Assembly: GCA_002007465.1 (NCBI GenBank)
Contig: LNAC01000101.1
Location: 1,954,943 to 2,018,942, forward strand
Reading direction: 5' to 3'
Source: Ailurus styani
Taxonomy: Eukaryota > Chordata > Mammalia > Carnivora > Ailuridae
Length of the DNA stretch: 64,000 nucleotides
How positions within the stretch are numbered: position 1 is the stretch's first letter; each line of letters starts with the position of its first letter. Below are positions 1-10,513 of the stretch, piece after piece. The position numbers were made by a program, and so were the translations under genes. The notes under the pieces were generated by a model, which saw only the letters and a list, made by a program, of their open reading frames with translations, did not search any database and had not been told where the DNA came from.

Positions 1-1295
1 CTGAGAGCCCCGGGAAAGGGAGGCGGGCCTGTGCGGGACATGAGCCCCCAGCATCCCCAGGACTCCAGGCAGAGCAGATGGAGTCTGGGTCTCAGTATCA
101 GGTGCTTATCATTTGCCGGGTGGCTTGATGATCTCACAACAGGCTCCTGATCCCAGAGGGATTTCAGCACAGGAATGTGCCATGCTCTTGACCTGGAATC
201 TGGGTCGGGATGAGACTACATGTGCAGAACTGGGGCTCACATGGCAGGGTGTCTAACTAACTCCAGACCCTGACTGCTAACCCCCAGGGACAGTCTAGGT
301 TGGGCAGACAGAGGTTTCTCAGAGACACGGGGGCCTAGTGCTGAAACCTGCTGAAACCTCTGCTCACCAGAGCTTGACTGAGAAGCCACACTTCAGGGAG
401 ATGCTGTAACTCGTTAGCATGTGGCAGTTTTTGGTGACAGGGAAGGGAAGGAGCGTCGGGGACCCCTCCCGGGGATGCCCCTATTCACAGAGGCCACCCC
501 ACACCAGGGCTCCTGGAACCATGGCCAGCAGATGTGAAGGGACAAACAAAGGTGGGGGGCTCTTTGATGCTCTGGGGGCCTACCTTCACCAAGGAAGGCT
601 TTGGTGACTCTCTGATGAGTGGGGGATTGTTGGGCTCAGTCATGTGTTAAAGCTCTAGCTGTGTGACTGACAGAGCCAGGCCCTGTCTCCTCCACGCCAG
701 GAAGTTGGGTGTCTGCTTGGCCTGGCCAGACACACCCTCATGTGCCCAGCAGGCCACGTGGCCACAACATGACCGAGAGGGCCCTGCGGCTGACTAGGGA
801 GCCCCGTGGGTAGTCCGGCTGGGGGAAATGGCCGTTTGGACAAAATACTTCCTGTCACAGGGTGGCATCACCATGTTGGGGTAGGGCAGCCCAGCGAGAG
901 CACTGACTGGGCAGCGAGGGGCCTATTCTACCTGACAGTCAGGCTATCCGGCTCCCAGAAGCCTCACGCGCATCCTCTCCTGGCCTGGTCTGGACCTGAC
1001 CATGGCCTTCCAACACCAATGATACCGGGGCCTCTGGGCTGGGAAGCCAAGGGCTGGTGCCCCGTCTCAGGCATGAGGACCGAGGAAGGGAATTCCTGAC
1101 AGAGTCCTGCCTTGCCCAGGAGGATTCGCCAGCCTCGTGCTTCGGACTTCACACTGAGGGGGGAGGTCGGACGAACCCCACACATATCCGAGGGGCACTG
1201 GGGCTGGGCCAGGCCACCAAGTCTGACTCAGGGTGCTCCACTGGAGGTGAGCAGGGCCCCCCCGGACGCCCCCCCACCCCCATTTGCTGCCTCAC
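1..1295 (-). other. TRPV2: TRPV2 intron downstream of the first coding exon
   Basis: No frame in this stretch shows ankyrin-repeat sequence expected of the next TRPV2 exon, so I read it as intron. The open frames on both strands are short, GC-driven and unlike any protein I know. I see no SINE or other interspersed repeat here. Confidence 0.7.
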
Positions 1296-1496
1296 CTGAC
1301 ACCTGCTTGTTTGCAGTAGTTGAGGTTCACTTTGATCTGAGGGGAGGACTTCCGGTCCTCCCCCTGGAACAGTGACTCCATGGGGGGTGGCCCATCCCCG
1401 TGGCCCGGCTTTCCTTTGTCCACCTCACCACCATCTTCTTGGTCTCCATCTGATGTCTGGAGCCTGAAGGGCAGAGGGCTGGAGGGCGAGGCCATC
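1296..1496 (-). CDS. TRPV2: TRPV2 first coding exon (partial gene)
   Basis: Encodes the N-terminus of TRPV2, a calcium-permeable cation channel of the TRPV family. The reading frame starts [12 protein letters not shown] at base 1495 and runs 66 codons plus two bases to a GTGAG donor (GT at 1295-1294). It carries the TRPV2-typical stretch [13 protein letters not shown] and then QIKVNLNY. Family knowledge: this segment is cytosolic and precedes the ankyrin repeats, which must be encoded by later exons left of base 1. The ATG sits directly after CCTCCTCCCCGCAG, a good splice acceptor, so the exon may begin at 1496. An in-frame upstream ATG at 1528 would then be intronic. Another possible acceptor (CTGTCTCCAG, near 1540) would give a longer 5' UTR. 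Identification rests on my recall of the human protein and is strong; the exact 5' edge is uncertain. Confidence 0.93.
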
Positions 1497-2399
1497 CTGC
1501 GGGGAGGAGGCTGCTCTGTCCAGCTCAAGCCTCACTGGAGACAGTTGTCAGAAGCTCCTCCTTCTTCCCAGACCTGGGTTGGGGTAGGAGGTCGGGCTGA
1601 GGCCTGCAAAAAGAGAAGTGAGGCACTGAGTACCAGCAGACCACCCACTGAGGCAGCAACGGGACCGGAAGTGAGCCATGAGGGAGGCAGGCAGAGGGTG
1701 AGGAGAGAGAGGGAGGCCTCCGGGGTGAGGACGGAACAGGGAGGAACGGGGACCCAAAAGGGTCTGCCTGCTGACGCAGTCCCGCAGGAAGGCTTGAGAT
1801 TGTCCCTGACTTTCCCTCCGGGACTTCCTGGTGTCTGCGAGACCACAGCCGCTGATCCAAGATAACCAACTTTTGAGTTCACAGCACGAACCTGTCTCTA
1901 CATCACATCTTGTCCGGTGGCCAATACTCACAGCAGATAAAAGTGCCGTTACAGGCCAGAGGCTGGTCAGTCGAGCTCTTGCTGCAGAACGGGAGCATGC
2001 TGGGGGAAGCGGCTGGAAAACCGGTCTATCAAACCTCTCATTTTGCCACCGGGACAACTAAGGCCTGGCAAGGGGAAGCGACTTTCCCAGGGTTGTCAGC
2101 TGTTGGCGGGCCCTGGTCTGAAACCACAGCACCCTACCAGGACGACCTCCTTCGGGTCTCAAAATCTTTCAGGGCCCATCCCTGTTTTCAGTCTGACTCA
2201 TCTCTGAAGGCATCACATGGCACCTCTCTCTGTGCTTTAGGGTCTCAGGGGGCTTCAGAGTGGGGAGGGAGACCCCTCCCTGGCGGCCCAAGCTCCCCCC
2301 GACAGGCAGCCCCCCCTCAGACCCTAAGTGGGGCTCTGGGCTCTGACACCTCTTCACAGGGGAATGGAAAGCACAGCCTCCGTCACATGGCAAGGCGTA

Positions 2400-2520
2400 G
2401 GGCCCCAGTGGGGGTGGGGTGGGGGGAGGCCCTGTGCCCCCCCCCAGTGCGTGGGAGGAGAAGAAGGAAGGAAGAAGAGTCAGCGGTGGGTGGGGGGAGA
2501 GCCGGGTGGGTGGGGGGAGA
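2400..2520 (+). repeat. G-rich minisatellite at the left gap edge
   Basis: G-runs such as GTGGGGGTGGGGTGGGGGG are followed by two near-identical units of the form GGGTGGGTGGGGGGAGA that run into the gap. The right gap edge resumes with CGGGTGGGGG, the same motif, so the unsequenced part is probably more of the same array. Confidence 0.65.
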
Positions 2521-2873
2521 NNNNNNNNNNNNNNNNNNNNNNNNNNNNNNNNNNNNNNNNNNNNNNNNNNNNNNNNNNNNNNNNNNNNNNNNNNNNNNNN
2601 NNNNNNNNNNNNNNNNNNNNNNNNNNNNNNNNNNNNNNNNNNNNNNNNNNNNNNNNNNNNNNNNNNNNNNNNNNNNNNNNNNNNNNNNNNNNNNNNNNNN
2701 NNNNNNNNNNNNNNNNNNNNNNNNNNNNNNNNNNNNNNNNNNNNNNNNNNNNNNNNNNNNNNNNNNNNNNNNNNNNNNNNNNNNNNNNNNNNNNNNNNNN
2801 NNNNNNNNNNNNNNNNNNNNNNNNNNNNNNNNNNNNNNNNNNNNNNNNNNNNNNNNNNNNNNNNNNNNNNNNN
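2521..2873. other. Assembly gap (353 N)
   Basis: Run of N. Both edges are G-rich repeat, so the true length is probably unknown. Confidence 0.99.
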
Positions 2874-3088
2874 CGGGTGGGGGAAGGGGGCAGGGAGCAG
2901 AGAAGAGCATGGGAAAGGGAAAGAAGGGCCAGAAGTAGAGAGGGTGGATGGTGGCAGGGCTTGGGCTGTGTCCTGTCCAGCTTCAGGCTCCCACAGCCCT
3001 CAGGGACCTGGAGGTGGGGGATGGGGAAGGCATTTTCCCACAGAAGCTGGGGAGGCCGGGACCTGGCTGACTGCCTCCACATGCAGGG

Positions 3089-3115
3089 TTTTTTGTTGTT
3101 GTTGTTGTTGTTGTT
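3089..3115 (+). repeat. (TTG)n microsatellite
   Basis: About nine GTT/TTG units just before the oligo-T of the adjacent reverse SINE. It may be part of that SINE's drifted tail. Confidence 0.8.
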
Positions 3116-3127
3116 AGTTTGTTTTGT

Positions 3128-3325
3128 TTTGTTTTTAAGATTTTTTATTTTTTATTTGACAGAGAAACAGAGATCACAAGTAGGCAGAGAGGCGGGCAGA
3201 GGGAGAGGGGGAAGCAGGCTCCCCGCTGAGCAGAGAGCCCAATGCGGGACTCGATCCCAGGACCCCAAGATCATGACCTGAGCTGAAGGCAGAGACTTTA
3301 ATCCACGGAGCCACCCAGGCGCCCC
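3128..3325 (-). mobile_element. CAN-SINE
   Basis: Reverse copy: starts with T-rich tail and AAGATTTTTTATTT, ends GAGCCACCCAGGCGCCCC. Lies in TRPV2 intron 1, same strand as the gene. Confidence 0.93.
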
Positions 3326-3599
3326 TGGTTTTGTTTTTTTACTTCCACGTGAGCCACCCTCTTTCTGCCCAATCTGGGGCATCCTCCCCAAGTCACACGC
3401 CATTTAGCCTGGCGTGTATCCCTCAGGACTCCCCCCACCCCCCAATCTGCCTCCCCGGAGGCCCCCCAGCCCACCCTTGCCAAGCGTCAGCAACAACAGC
3501 TACCTGTCCAGCCCCCGCCCCCGTCCTGGAGCCCTGACCCTCGCGGGCAGGAGGATGGGGTCTGGCCGTCCAGGTGGAAGCCAGAGCCCCTGGCAGACC

Positions 3600-3985
3600 C
3601 TGGCTCGGGGCTGGAGAAGCAGGAGCCCCCGCCCTCGGGCTTCCACAACCTGCTCAGTCACTCTCGGGGTCCAGGCCGCCCCCTCCCCGGATGTGCCCGA
3701 TCGCCCCCCGACTTACCCCGCAGGCCGGCCGAGGCTAGGGCGCGGCGCCCGGGGCGCGGACCGCCGGGATCCCGGGCCTCCGGGGCGGCAGGGGCTGCGG
3801 GAGGAAGTGAAGCCGGGAGGGCGGCGGGCGCTGACAGCCCGGAGCCGCAGAACCTCCCCGCGCCTGCTCTGGGCCCCGGCAGCGGGCTGCGGTCTCGGGG
3901 TGTTCCGCTCGCTCAGCGCACCCGGCCCGCCGGCATGGTGTGTAGTAGGGGGATCGCTCCCGGGTCGGGACGGGAGGGCCATCGG
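3600..3985. promoter_or_regulatory. TRPV2: CpG island, probable TRPV2 promoter
   Basis: Dense CG dinucleotides (GGCGCGGCGCCCGGGGCGCGG and similar) about 2.2 kb upstream of the TRPV2 start codon. A strong minus-strand splice donor at its left side supports a minus-strand first exon here. No TATA box is evident, as is common for CpG-island promoters. Confidence 0.65.
3717..3860 (-). other. TRPV2: Probable TRPV2 non-coding exon 1
   Basis: On the minus strand the sequence CTGCGGG|GTAAGTCGG gives a near-consensus donor, with GT at 3716-3715 and exon end at 3717. It lies inside the CpG island and upstream of the first coding exon. The transcription start cannot be fixed; the right limit given is a guess. 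Confidence 0.5.
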
Positions 3986-4679
3986 TGAGTGACCATCTGG
4001 ACCACTGGCCACACCCTGCTCTCGGGAGCCACGCCCCGCCTCCCCACCCCCACTGGCTAGCCAAGGAGGGCCCAGGTGGGGGTGGGGCAATCAGAGGCAA
4101 CCCTTGGGTGCTGGGGCCTTGCCTCAGGTGGGAGCCGGCATGGAGTGGTGGTGGTGGTGGGGGTTCTTGCCCCACGGTGCTGACATCTACCTCCTCCCGT
4201 GCCCCACCCCAGGACTCCCAGGGGCCATGTGGCTCAGACTGGGAAGTGGTGGGCCCACCCCAGGGCAGATAGAGCTAATACGGACGGGCCCCAGGAGAGG
4301 AGAGACTCAGCCCAGCACACGACCCTGGGAATGCACGCCACCCACCAACTAGCAGTTTGAGGGGATTGTCCCACCTCCCGGGGCTTCCCCCAGCCTCCCA
4401 GCCCGGCGAGGGGTGGGGGCAAGTCAGTGGCACACTACCCTTCGTGAAAGGCGCTTCCAGCACCAACCAGCAGGGGGAGACAGAGAGGCCTCCAGGTAAG
4501 GCCGAATTCAAAACTCCCGGCCACGCCCTGGTAGGGAGGAATTCCACACCAGGGCTTAAGGACTCAGTCACCCTCCAGGTAGACCTAGGACACCCTCCTC
4601 TTCCTAGCTCCCTAAAATCCAGTTCCCTCCCCATCCGGCCAAAACGAATATCATCTCTCTCTGGGGAGATCGGAGCCAC

Positions 4680-4921
4680 CCCCAAACTGGTCTCCCTGCT
4701 TCACACCAACCCCACCCTCATACTCCATTCTCCCTACAGCTCTTTCGAAAGTGAAAACCAGATCACCCCACTCCCCTGCTTAATCCCACCTCCCACCCCA
4801 ACCCATCGCTTCCCATGGAGCTTCAAACAAAATGCAAACTCTCTACCATAACCCTGTGCAGTCTAAATGCTTTTCTCCACACTCATGTCTCACCATAGCC
4901 CTGTCTTGCAGGTGACACTCT
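4680..4921 (+). mobile_element. L2 LINE fragment, first part
   Basis: Shows the typical L2 run: ACTCCATTCTCC..., CAGATCACCCCACTCCCCTGC, then CTTCCCATGGAG... and ACTCTCTACCATAACCC. It is interrupted by a MER5A copy and continues at 5145. Confidence 0.7.
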
Positions 4922-5130
4922 AGACCTGCGCTGTCCAATCTAGTAGTCACTAACCACAGGGGCTATTTAAATGTAAATCAATTATAATAAAATAAAATTA
5001 AACATCCAGTTCTACAGTCACGGCAGCCACATTTCGAATGCTCAGTAGTCACATGTGGTTAGTGGCTACCATATTGGACTGCGCGGATATAGAACTTCTC
5101 CATCATTGCAGAGAACTCCATTGGACACAT
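4922..5130 (-). mobile_element. MER5A hAT-Charlie DNA transposon
   Basis: Begins GCGCTGTCCAAT and contains GCCACATTTCGAATGCTCAG, then ACATGTGGTTAGTGGCTACC, ATATTGGACTGCGC and the flank GAACTTCTCCATCATTGCAG. This is the MER5A consensus in reverse, nearly full length. Confidence 0.85.
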
Positions 5131-5144
5131 GGCTCTAGACATTG

Positions 5145-5455
5145 GAACCCATTTCAGTCTCTCCAGGATGCCATGCTCCCTTCTGTTACCTCCAAGCCTT
5201 GCACAAGTTGGTGTACCTGCCAGGAACAACCCTCCCTGTCTCCTTCCCCCCTCACCCCCACAGCCACACACAAATACTGCCCTTGCTCCAGCCAACACCT
5301 ACTCATCTCTTGTCTCTCCATCGAAACATTAATTCCTCTGGGTAACCTTTCCTAGACCCTGGACTGGGTTGGGGGTTCCCACTTTGTTCTCCCATGACAC
5401 TTGGTTCTTCTCTGATCATAACTGACTATCCATTATTGTTAACATTTGTCTGGCT
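5145..5455 (+). mobile_element. L2 LINE fragment, second part
   Basis: Continues the L2 interrupted by MER5A. It contains degraded L2 3' motifs around CCTTGCACAAGTTGGTGTACC and CTCTGGGTAACCTTTCC. Confidence 0.5.
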
Positions 5456-5457
5456 TC

Positions 5458-5642
5458 ACCTTTAACCATAACAAATGCCTACTAAGCGCTCAGCATGGGC
5501 CAGACATTGCACCTAGTGCTTTATGTGCAACTCTCAGAGCAACCTTATTTCACGGACTGGCAAACTGAGGCTGGGCGAGGGTTGGCACGTTGTCCAAAGC
5601 CATACGGCTGGGAGAGGGAAAAGCAAGGTTTGAAATCCAGCG
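5458..5642 (-). mobile_element. MIR SINE
   Basis: Reverse MIR: CTAGTGCTTTATGTG, CAACCTTATTTCACGGACTGG, AAACTGAGGC, GTTGTCCAAAGCCATACGGCT and TTTGAAATCCAG follow the MIR consensus order. Confidence 0.85.
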
Positions 5643-5741
5643 CCACACACTTATGCACCAAGCTCCACAAGGGGCAAGGTTTTGCTTTTTTTTTTTTTTC
5701 ATATCCTCAGGACCCAGCAGCCTTCTTGTGCTCAAGAATTC

Positions 5742-5929
5742 TTTTTTTTTTTTTTTTTATTTCACAGCAGGAGAGAGATCACAAGGAGGCAGAGAGGCAG
5801 GCAGAGAGAGAGGGGGAAGCAGGCTCCCTGCCGAGCAGAGAGCCCGATGCGGGCCTCGATCCCAGGATCCTGAGATCATGACCTGAGCCGAAAGCAGAGG
5901 CTTTAACCCACTGAGCCACCCAGGCGCCC
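5742..5929 (-). mobile_element. CAN-SINE (young)
   Basis: Reverse copy flanked by the direct repeat CAAGAATTCTTTTTTTT on both sides, so a clear target-site duplication. Confidence 0.95.
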
Positions 5930-6335
5930 AAGAATTCTTTTTTTTCAAGAAGGCTTTGATGATTGGGTGGTTCATCATAATGCAGAGGACTTTACTGTGT
6001 CATTGGGGAAAAAATTGAAGAGTGAGTGGATACACTCACGTACTTTGGAGGCATCACCACATCAGGTGACCCTGACAACTGGGCTGAAAATACCAGTTGC
6101 AAATGCAGTTTATAAAACGTTCTCAGATCATCAACCATCAGGGAAAGGCAAATAAAAACCACAATGAGATAGATATCACTTCACACCCACTGGGATGGCC
6201 GGCACCAAAAAGATAATAATAAGTGTTGGTAAGCAGATGGAGAAATTGGAATGCTCACACACTGCTGATGGACCATAAAATGGTGCTGCCACTTTGGAAA
6301 ATAGCCTACCTGTGCCTCAAAAAATTAAACACGTA

Positions 6336-6443
6336 GGGCACCTGACTGGTTCGGTTAGAAAAGCATGCGACTCTTGATCTCCGGGTCCTGGGTTCGAGCC
6401 TCACATTGGGTGTAGAGATTATGAATAAATAAATAAATAAGTA
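6336..6443 (+). mobile_element. CAN-SINE, old short type
   Basis: tRNA-like head only (GACTCTTGATCTCCGGGTCC, GGTTCGAGCC) then TGTAGAGATTATGAATAAATAAAT. Inserted in the L1 remnant. Confidence 0.8.
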
Positions 6444-6772
6444 AACATGTAGTTACCAAATGACCCGTCTATTCCACTCATTTCCAAAGGAATGTAAGTG
6501 TATGCCCACACAAACACATGTGGTCTCTCCATGCAATGGAATATTATTCAGCCGTAAAAAGGAATGAAGTAGTTTCACATGCTCCAACATGGACACACTT
6601 TGAAAAAATTAGGCTAAGTGAAAGATGCCAGCCACAAAATATCTCATATTGCTTGATTCCATTTATGTGAAATGTCTAGAACAGGGAAATCTATGGAGAC
6701 AGGAGGTAGATTAGTGGTTGATGAGGGCAACAGGACTTGGGGGGACATGGGGAGCTAAAATGTACAGGGCTG

Positions 6773-6968
6773 GGGCACCTGGGTGGCTCAGTCGTTAAGC
6801 ACCTGCCTTCAGCTTAGGTCATGATCCCAGGGTCCTGGGATCGAGCCCCAAGTTGGACTCCCTGCTCAGTGGGAAGCCTGCTTCTCTCTCTCCCACTCCC
6901 CCTGCTTGTGTTCCCTCTCTTGCTGTGTCTCTCTCTCTGTCAAATAAATAAATAAAATCTTTAAAAAA
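6773..6968 (+). mobile_element. CAN-SINE
   Basis: Forward copy inserted in the L1 remnant; flanking repeat AAAATGTACAGG on both sides. Confidence 0.93.
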
Positions 6969-7440
6969 TAATAAAATGTACAGGACTTCTTTTGGGGGAA
7001 ATGAAAATGTCCTCAACTTGACTGTGATGACAGTTGCACAACCCTATAAATATACCAAAGACCACTGAATTGCACACTTTAAATCTGTGAACTGTACATG
7101 AATTCTACCTTAAAAAAAAAAAAGTCCTCTGACCAGGAAAGAATGCCTGTGTTTTTAGCAGAAAATGAATCAGGCAGAGAAGCAAGTCTTCCTCAATTCC
7201 AAGGTCATTGGACTTCTACTTCAAGAAACTTCCCCCAGTCCAGTCTCCATGTAAGGAAAATCTCCTCTAAGCAGCATTTACAGCTATGTGTTTCATTTCA
7301 CGCTTAGCAACTTTTTATAAAGGCATGTTTCTTTTATTTGAATTTATTTTCATAATCGATTTTAACAAAGACAAGAGAAAGGTCACAAAAATGTGTGACA
7401 GAGGTATCCTTTGGAGGAGGGAATTAAGGATCAAGGTTGG

Positions 7441-7541
7441 GGGACACCTGGCTGGCTCAGTCAGTAGGGCATGTGACTCTTGATCTCAGGATCCTGAGTT
7501 CAAGCCCCAGTTTGGTTGTAAAGCTTACTTTAAAAAAAAAG
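7441..7541 (+). mobile_element. CAN-SINE, old short type
   Basis: Head with GGCTGGCTCAGTCAGTAGGG, GTTCAAGCCCCAG and tail AAAGCTTACTTTAAAAAAAAA. Confidence 0.8.
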
Positions 7542-7544
7542 GGG

Positions 7545-8779
7545 GGGGTGATCAAGGATGGGAGAACAACTTCCTTCTCAATGTATATCCTTTATATTAT
7601 CTGAATTTTTTTTAACCATTGACTTTAAAAAAAAACAAATATGGAATCCCTTGTGGTGTTAAAAAACAATCAACTCATATATGCAAGTATGGCCAAACTC
7701 GGTGCATAATTAATGTAAATTCTAAAGAGAGGTGAGTGAGAGGGGTTTGGAGTCTGGAAGGTGGGAATTGTTCTGGCCTTACAGGGAAGGCAGGATAGGA
7801 CTTGGGGGGAGCCAGGTGGACAAGCCAGGGCCGTGCCTAAAGCTTTTGCTTCTCCTTGAGCCAACCCCAAAACCTGGTCCAGAGCCTGAGCTGGGTGATG
7901 TTTACTGGCCAGATAAATGCAGCCTTCCTGAGCAGCTCTGTATCTGGAACTGACAGAAAAGACATAGAAATAAGCCCATTTAGGAAGCTGGACAGGCTTC
8001 CTGGCACAACGGAGACAGAGACTGGAGTTTAGCAAGCTCATAGTGGGAGAAAAAAATGCTAGGTGAGGTGAACCTGGTCCTCAGCGAGACAGGGACCCTT
8101 AGAGGGCCACCAAGGCCAAGGGCTCCTCCCAGAGAAGGGGACTAAAGTCCTGCTGGTGTGGGTACAGCCTGCTGGCCTGAGAGAATTCTCCCTCTCGTGG
8201 AAAGTGAGCTGCCCCTTCCCACACCGTCTCTTGAGCCCCAGAGGCCACTGCTCCGCCAGACCCCGATGTGGGACCTTTCCCCCCAGGATCCAGAACAGCC
8301 ACATCCAGGCCCCGGGCCAAATCTGGGAGCCCAGTCCCAGGAAGGTTCACCTCTAGGGAATTTCCCCAACCTTGGGCTGGAGCTGGGCCCCGTTCCCAAC
8401 AGGCCCTGCTACTGGCTAATGGATTTTTGATTTTACTAATGAAAAGATCAGGAGAAAGGGATGTCAGCTGGGAGACCAGAACTGAGAAGGGGGGAGGGGA
8501 GGAGCCGGGGAGCCTGAGTCAAGATAAAGATGGGGCAGAAAGAGGAAGCGCGGATCTTAGAGACAGCACAGAGAAGACAGACACAGCCTGAGGCAGGCCA
8601 GTCCAGAACCCGAGACAGAGACAAGGCGGAAGAGAAGACGCAGGCAGGGCTGGTCTGGGCGGAGAACCAAGAATGCATCAGATAGGCTGACTGAGACCGA
8701 GGATGACCCGGGCTGCGTGGGAGTCTAAGACGCCACTGTTGGTTGCGGAGAGATGGACGCGGATCGGAAGACCAAGCCC
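7545..8779. other. Intergenic stretch without recognised features
   Basis: Unique sequence between old repeats and the 8.8-kb CpG island. Open frames on both strands are short and unfamiliar. I see no repeat or gene that I can support. Confidence 0.5.
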
Positions 8780-9065
8780 GGAACGCAGAGGAGTAGACTC
8801 CGCCCCCGCACCGCCCCTCCGCCCCCCGGGACTCCTCCCCCACTTGGCCTCGGCCGCGCCCCCGCGACAATTCCGCGGGCCTCCGGGGCCCAGGCGCGGC
8901 CCCGCCCCTTCCCCTAAGTGAGCACGCGCCCCCCCCGGACACGCCCCCCTGGGGCTCCCGGAGCCGCCGTCCTACAGTCGGACTAAGTCTCCCCAGTACC
9001 GCGTGGGGGCGCTGCGGAGCTTACCCTTGCGTGCGGGCGGCGAGCTCCTCCGGCCCCACTCCTTT
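8740..9065. promoter_or_regulatory. CpG island of unknown use
   Basis: CG-rich block with several GC-box-like CCGCCCC/CCCCGCCCC motifs (about 8800-8915). On the minus strand, GCAAGG|GTAAGC near 9026 is donor-like, which could end a first exon lying to its right. It could be an alternative TRPV2 promoter, a lncRNA promoter or an unassigned enhancer. Confidence 0.45.
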
Positions 9066-9265
9066 CTCCACGTCCCAGAGCAGGACAGTGAGGGTGTCAG
9101 GGCCTGTGGCCTCTGCCTCCGTGAGGAAACGGGTTCGTCCTAGAGGGATGCACCCTACAGATGGGAGCACGAGTAAGCAGCTTGGAGGGCGCCGCCTCAA
9201 AGCTGGAAGCCTGCGCTTGAGCCGTGAGCCAGGCGCCTTATGGGCATTTTTTTTTTTTCCTTCCC

Positions 9266-9368
9266 CAAGATTTTATTTTTAAGTAATCCGCACCCAGTAT
9301 GGGGCTGGAACTCACAAGGCCGAGATCAAGAGTCCCACACTGCACAGACTGAGCCAGCCAGGCGCCCC
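9266..9368 (-). mobile_element. CAN-SINE, old short type
   Basis: Reverse copy with AAGTAATCCGCACCC, GGAACTCACAAGGCCGAGAT and end GAGCCAGCCAGGCGCCCC. Confidence 0.85.
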
Positions 9369-9374
9369 TGGGCA

Positions 9375-9535
9375 TTTTCTTTCATAATCCTTATCTCTCC
9401 ACCCTGGAAGACAGATCTGTTGATAGCTCCATGTGAGAGAGGGGGAAACAGAGATGAAGTAACTCGCTTGCTCAAGATTACCGCACAGTTCGCAAGTGAT
9501 GGGTGGAATTTGAACCCACACCGTCTGATCTCCCT
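9375..9535 (-). mobile_element. MIR SINE
   Basis: Reverse MIR: GGGGAAACAGAGATGAAGTA, ACTCGCTTGCTCAAGATTAC and GGAATTTGAACCCACACC. Confidence 0.85.
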
Positions 9536-9580
9536 TTGCCTTCCCATCTCTTCTTTTTTTCTTTTAAAAAGTAAGCTTGG

Positions 9581-9789
9581 GGGCGCCTGGGTGGCTCAGT
9601 GGGTTAAAGCCGCTGCCTTCGGCTCAGGTCATGATCCCAGGGTCCTGGGATCGAGGCCCGCATCTGGCTCTCTGCTCAGCAGGGAGCCTGCTTCCTCCTC
9701 TCTCCTCTCTCTCTGCCTGCCTCTCTGCCTACTTGTGATCTCTCTCTCTGTGTCAAATAAATAAATAAAATCTTAAAAAAAAAAAAAAA
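9581..9789 (+). mobile_element. CAN-SINE (young)
   Basis: Forward copy of the GGGTTAAAGCCGCTGCCTTC subtype, with target duplication AAAAAGTAAGCTTGG on both sides. Confidence 0.96.
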
Positions 9790-9796
9790 GTAAGCT

Positions 9797-9995
9797 TGGG
9801 GTGCCAGGGTCGCTCAGTGGGTTAAGTGTCTGCCTTTGGCTTGGATCATGATCCCAGAGTTTTGGGATCAAGCCCCACGTCCGGCTCCCTGCTCCTCTGG
9901 AAGCCTGCTTCTCCCTCTCCCACTCCCCCTGCTCGTGTTCCCTCTCTTGCTGCTACTCTCTCTGTCAAATAAATAAATCAAATCTTTTTAAAAGA
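9797..9995 (+). mobile_element. CAN-SINE
   Basis: Forward copy directly behind the previous one; head GGGTGCCAGGGTCGCTCAG, tail CAAATAAATAAATCAAATC. Confidence 0.93.
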
Positions 9996-10111
9996 TCAGC
10001 TTTATTGTGGTATAATTTATATGCATTAAATTTTTAATTTACTTCATAATTAAAAAAAATTTACACCCTTTTTAGGCGGACAGTTTAAAGAATGTTGACA
10101 AAAGTGTGTAA

Positions 10112-10292
10112 TCTTTTTTTTTTTTAAGATTTCATTTATTTATTTGACACAGAGAGAGATCAGATCACAAGTAGGCCGAGAGGCAGGCAGAGAGAGGAGG
10201 AAGCAGGCTCCCTGGGGCTCGATCCCAGGACCCTGAGATCATGACCTGAGCCGAAGGCAGAGTCTTTATCCCTGAGCCACCCAGGTGCCCCA
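10112..10292 (-). mobile_element. CAN-SINE (young)
   Basis: Reverse copy. AAAAGTGTGTAATCTT stands on each side and again after the next SINE. About 20 bases of the central GCAGAGAGCCCGATG region are missing. Confidence 0.94.
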
Positions 10293-10304
10293 AAAGTGTG
10301 TAAT

Positions 10305-10513
10305 CTTTTTTTTTTAATTTTTTTTTAAAGATTGTATTTATTCATTTGACACAGAGAGAGAGATTACAAGTAGGCAGAGAGGCAGGCAGAGAGAGGAGGA
10401 AGCAGGCTCCCTGCTGAGCAGAGAGCCCGATGTGGGCCTCCATCCCAGGACTCTGGGATCATGACCTGAGCCGAAGGCAGCGGCTTTAACCCACTGAGCC
10501 ACCCAGGCGCCCA
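10305..10513 (-). mobile_element. CAN-SINE (young)
   Basis: Reverse copy sharing the AAAAGTGTGTAATCTT target repeat with the neighbour at 10112. Confidence 0.95.

Larger units (their letters stand above)
1497..3716 (-). other. TRPV2: TRPV2 intron 1 (5' UTR intron, inferred)
   Basis: Lies between the inferred non-coding exon 1 (donor at 3716-3715) and the first coding exon. It holds a G-rich stretch, a 353-bp assembly gap, a TTG microsatellite and one reverse SINE. No coding exon is recognisable. Confidence 0.6.
6065..7125 (+). mobile_element. Old L1 LINE 3' part, broken by two SINEs
   Basis: ORF2-like and 3' UTR remnants: GGCAAATAAAAACCACAATG, GGAATATTATTCAGCCGTAA, CTGAATTGCACACTTTAAAT, ending GAATTCTACCTTAAAAAAAA. 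Many mutations; no intact frame. Confidence 0.85.

Noticed and set aside
1292..1528. Upstream in-frame ATG at 1528 as the TRPV2 start
   Set aside because: The ATG at 1495 gives the known N-terminus, and a strong splice acceptor lies between the two, so the upstream part is probably intron.
1910..3281. Long plus-strand frames across 1.9-3.3 kb
   Set aside because: They span the 353-N gap, which cannot hold a stop codon, and end in a SINE. The sequence is TRPV2 intron 1.
3414..4175. Frames of 125-192 codons in the 3.4-4.2 kb CpG island
   Set aside because: Composition is Pro/Arg/Gly/Ala as expected for random GC-rich frames; overlapping frames on both strands look alike and none matches a known protein.
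9581..9789. tRNA-like heads of SINEs as tRNA genes
   Set aside because: They are tRNA-derived promoters within SINEs, degenerate and followed by SINE bodies; no intact tRNA cloverleaf was found.
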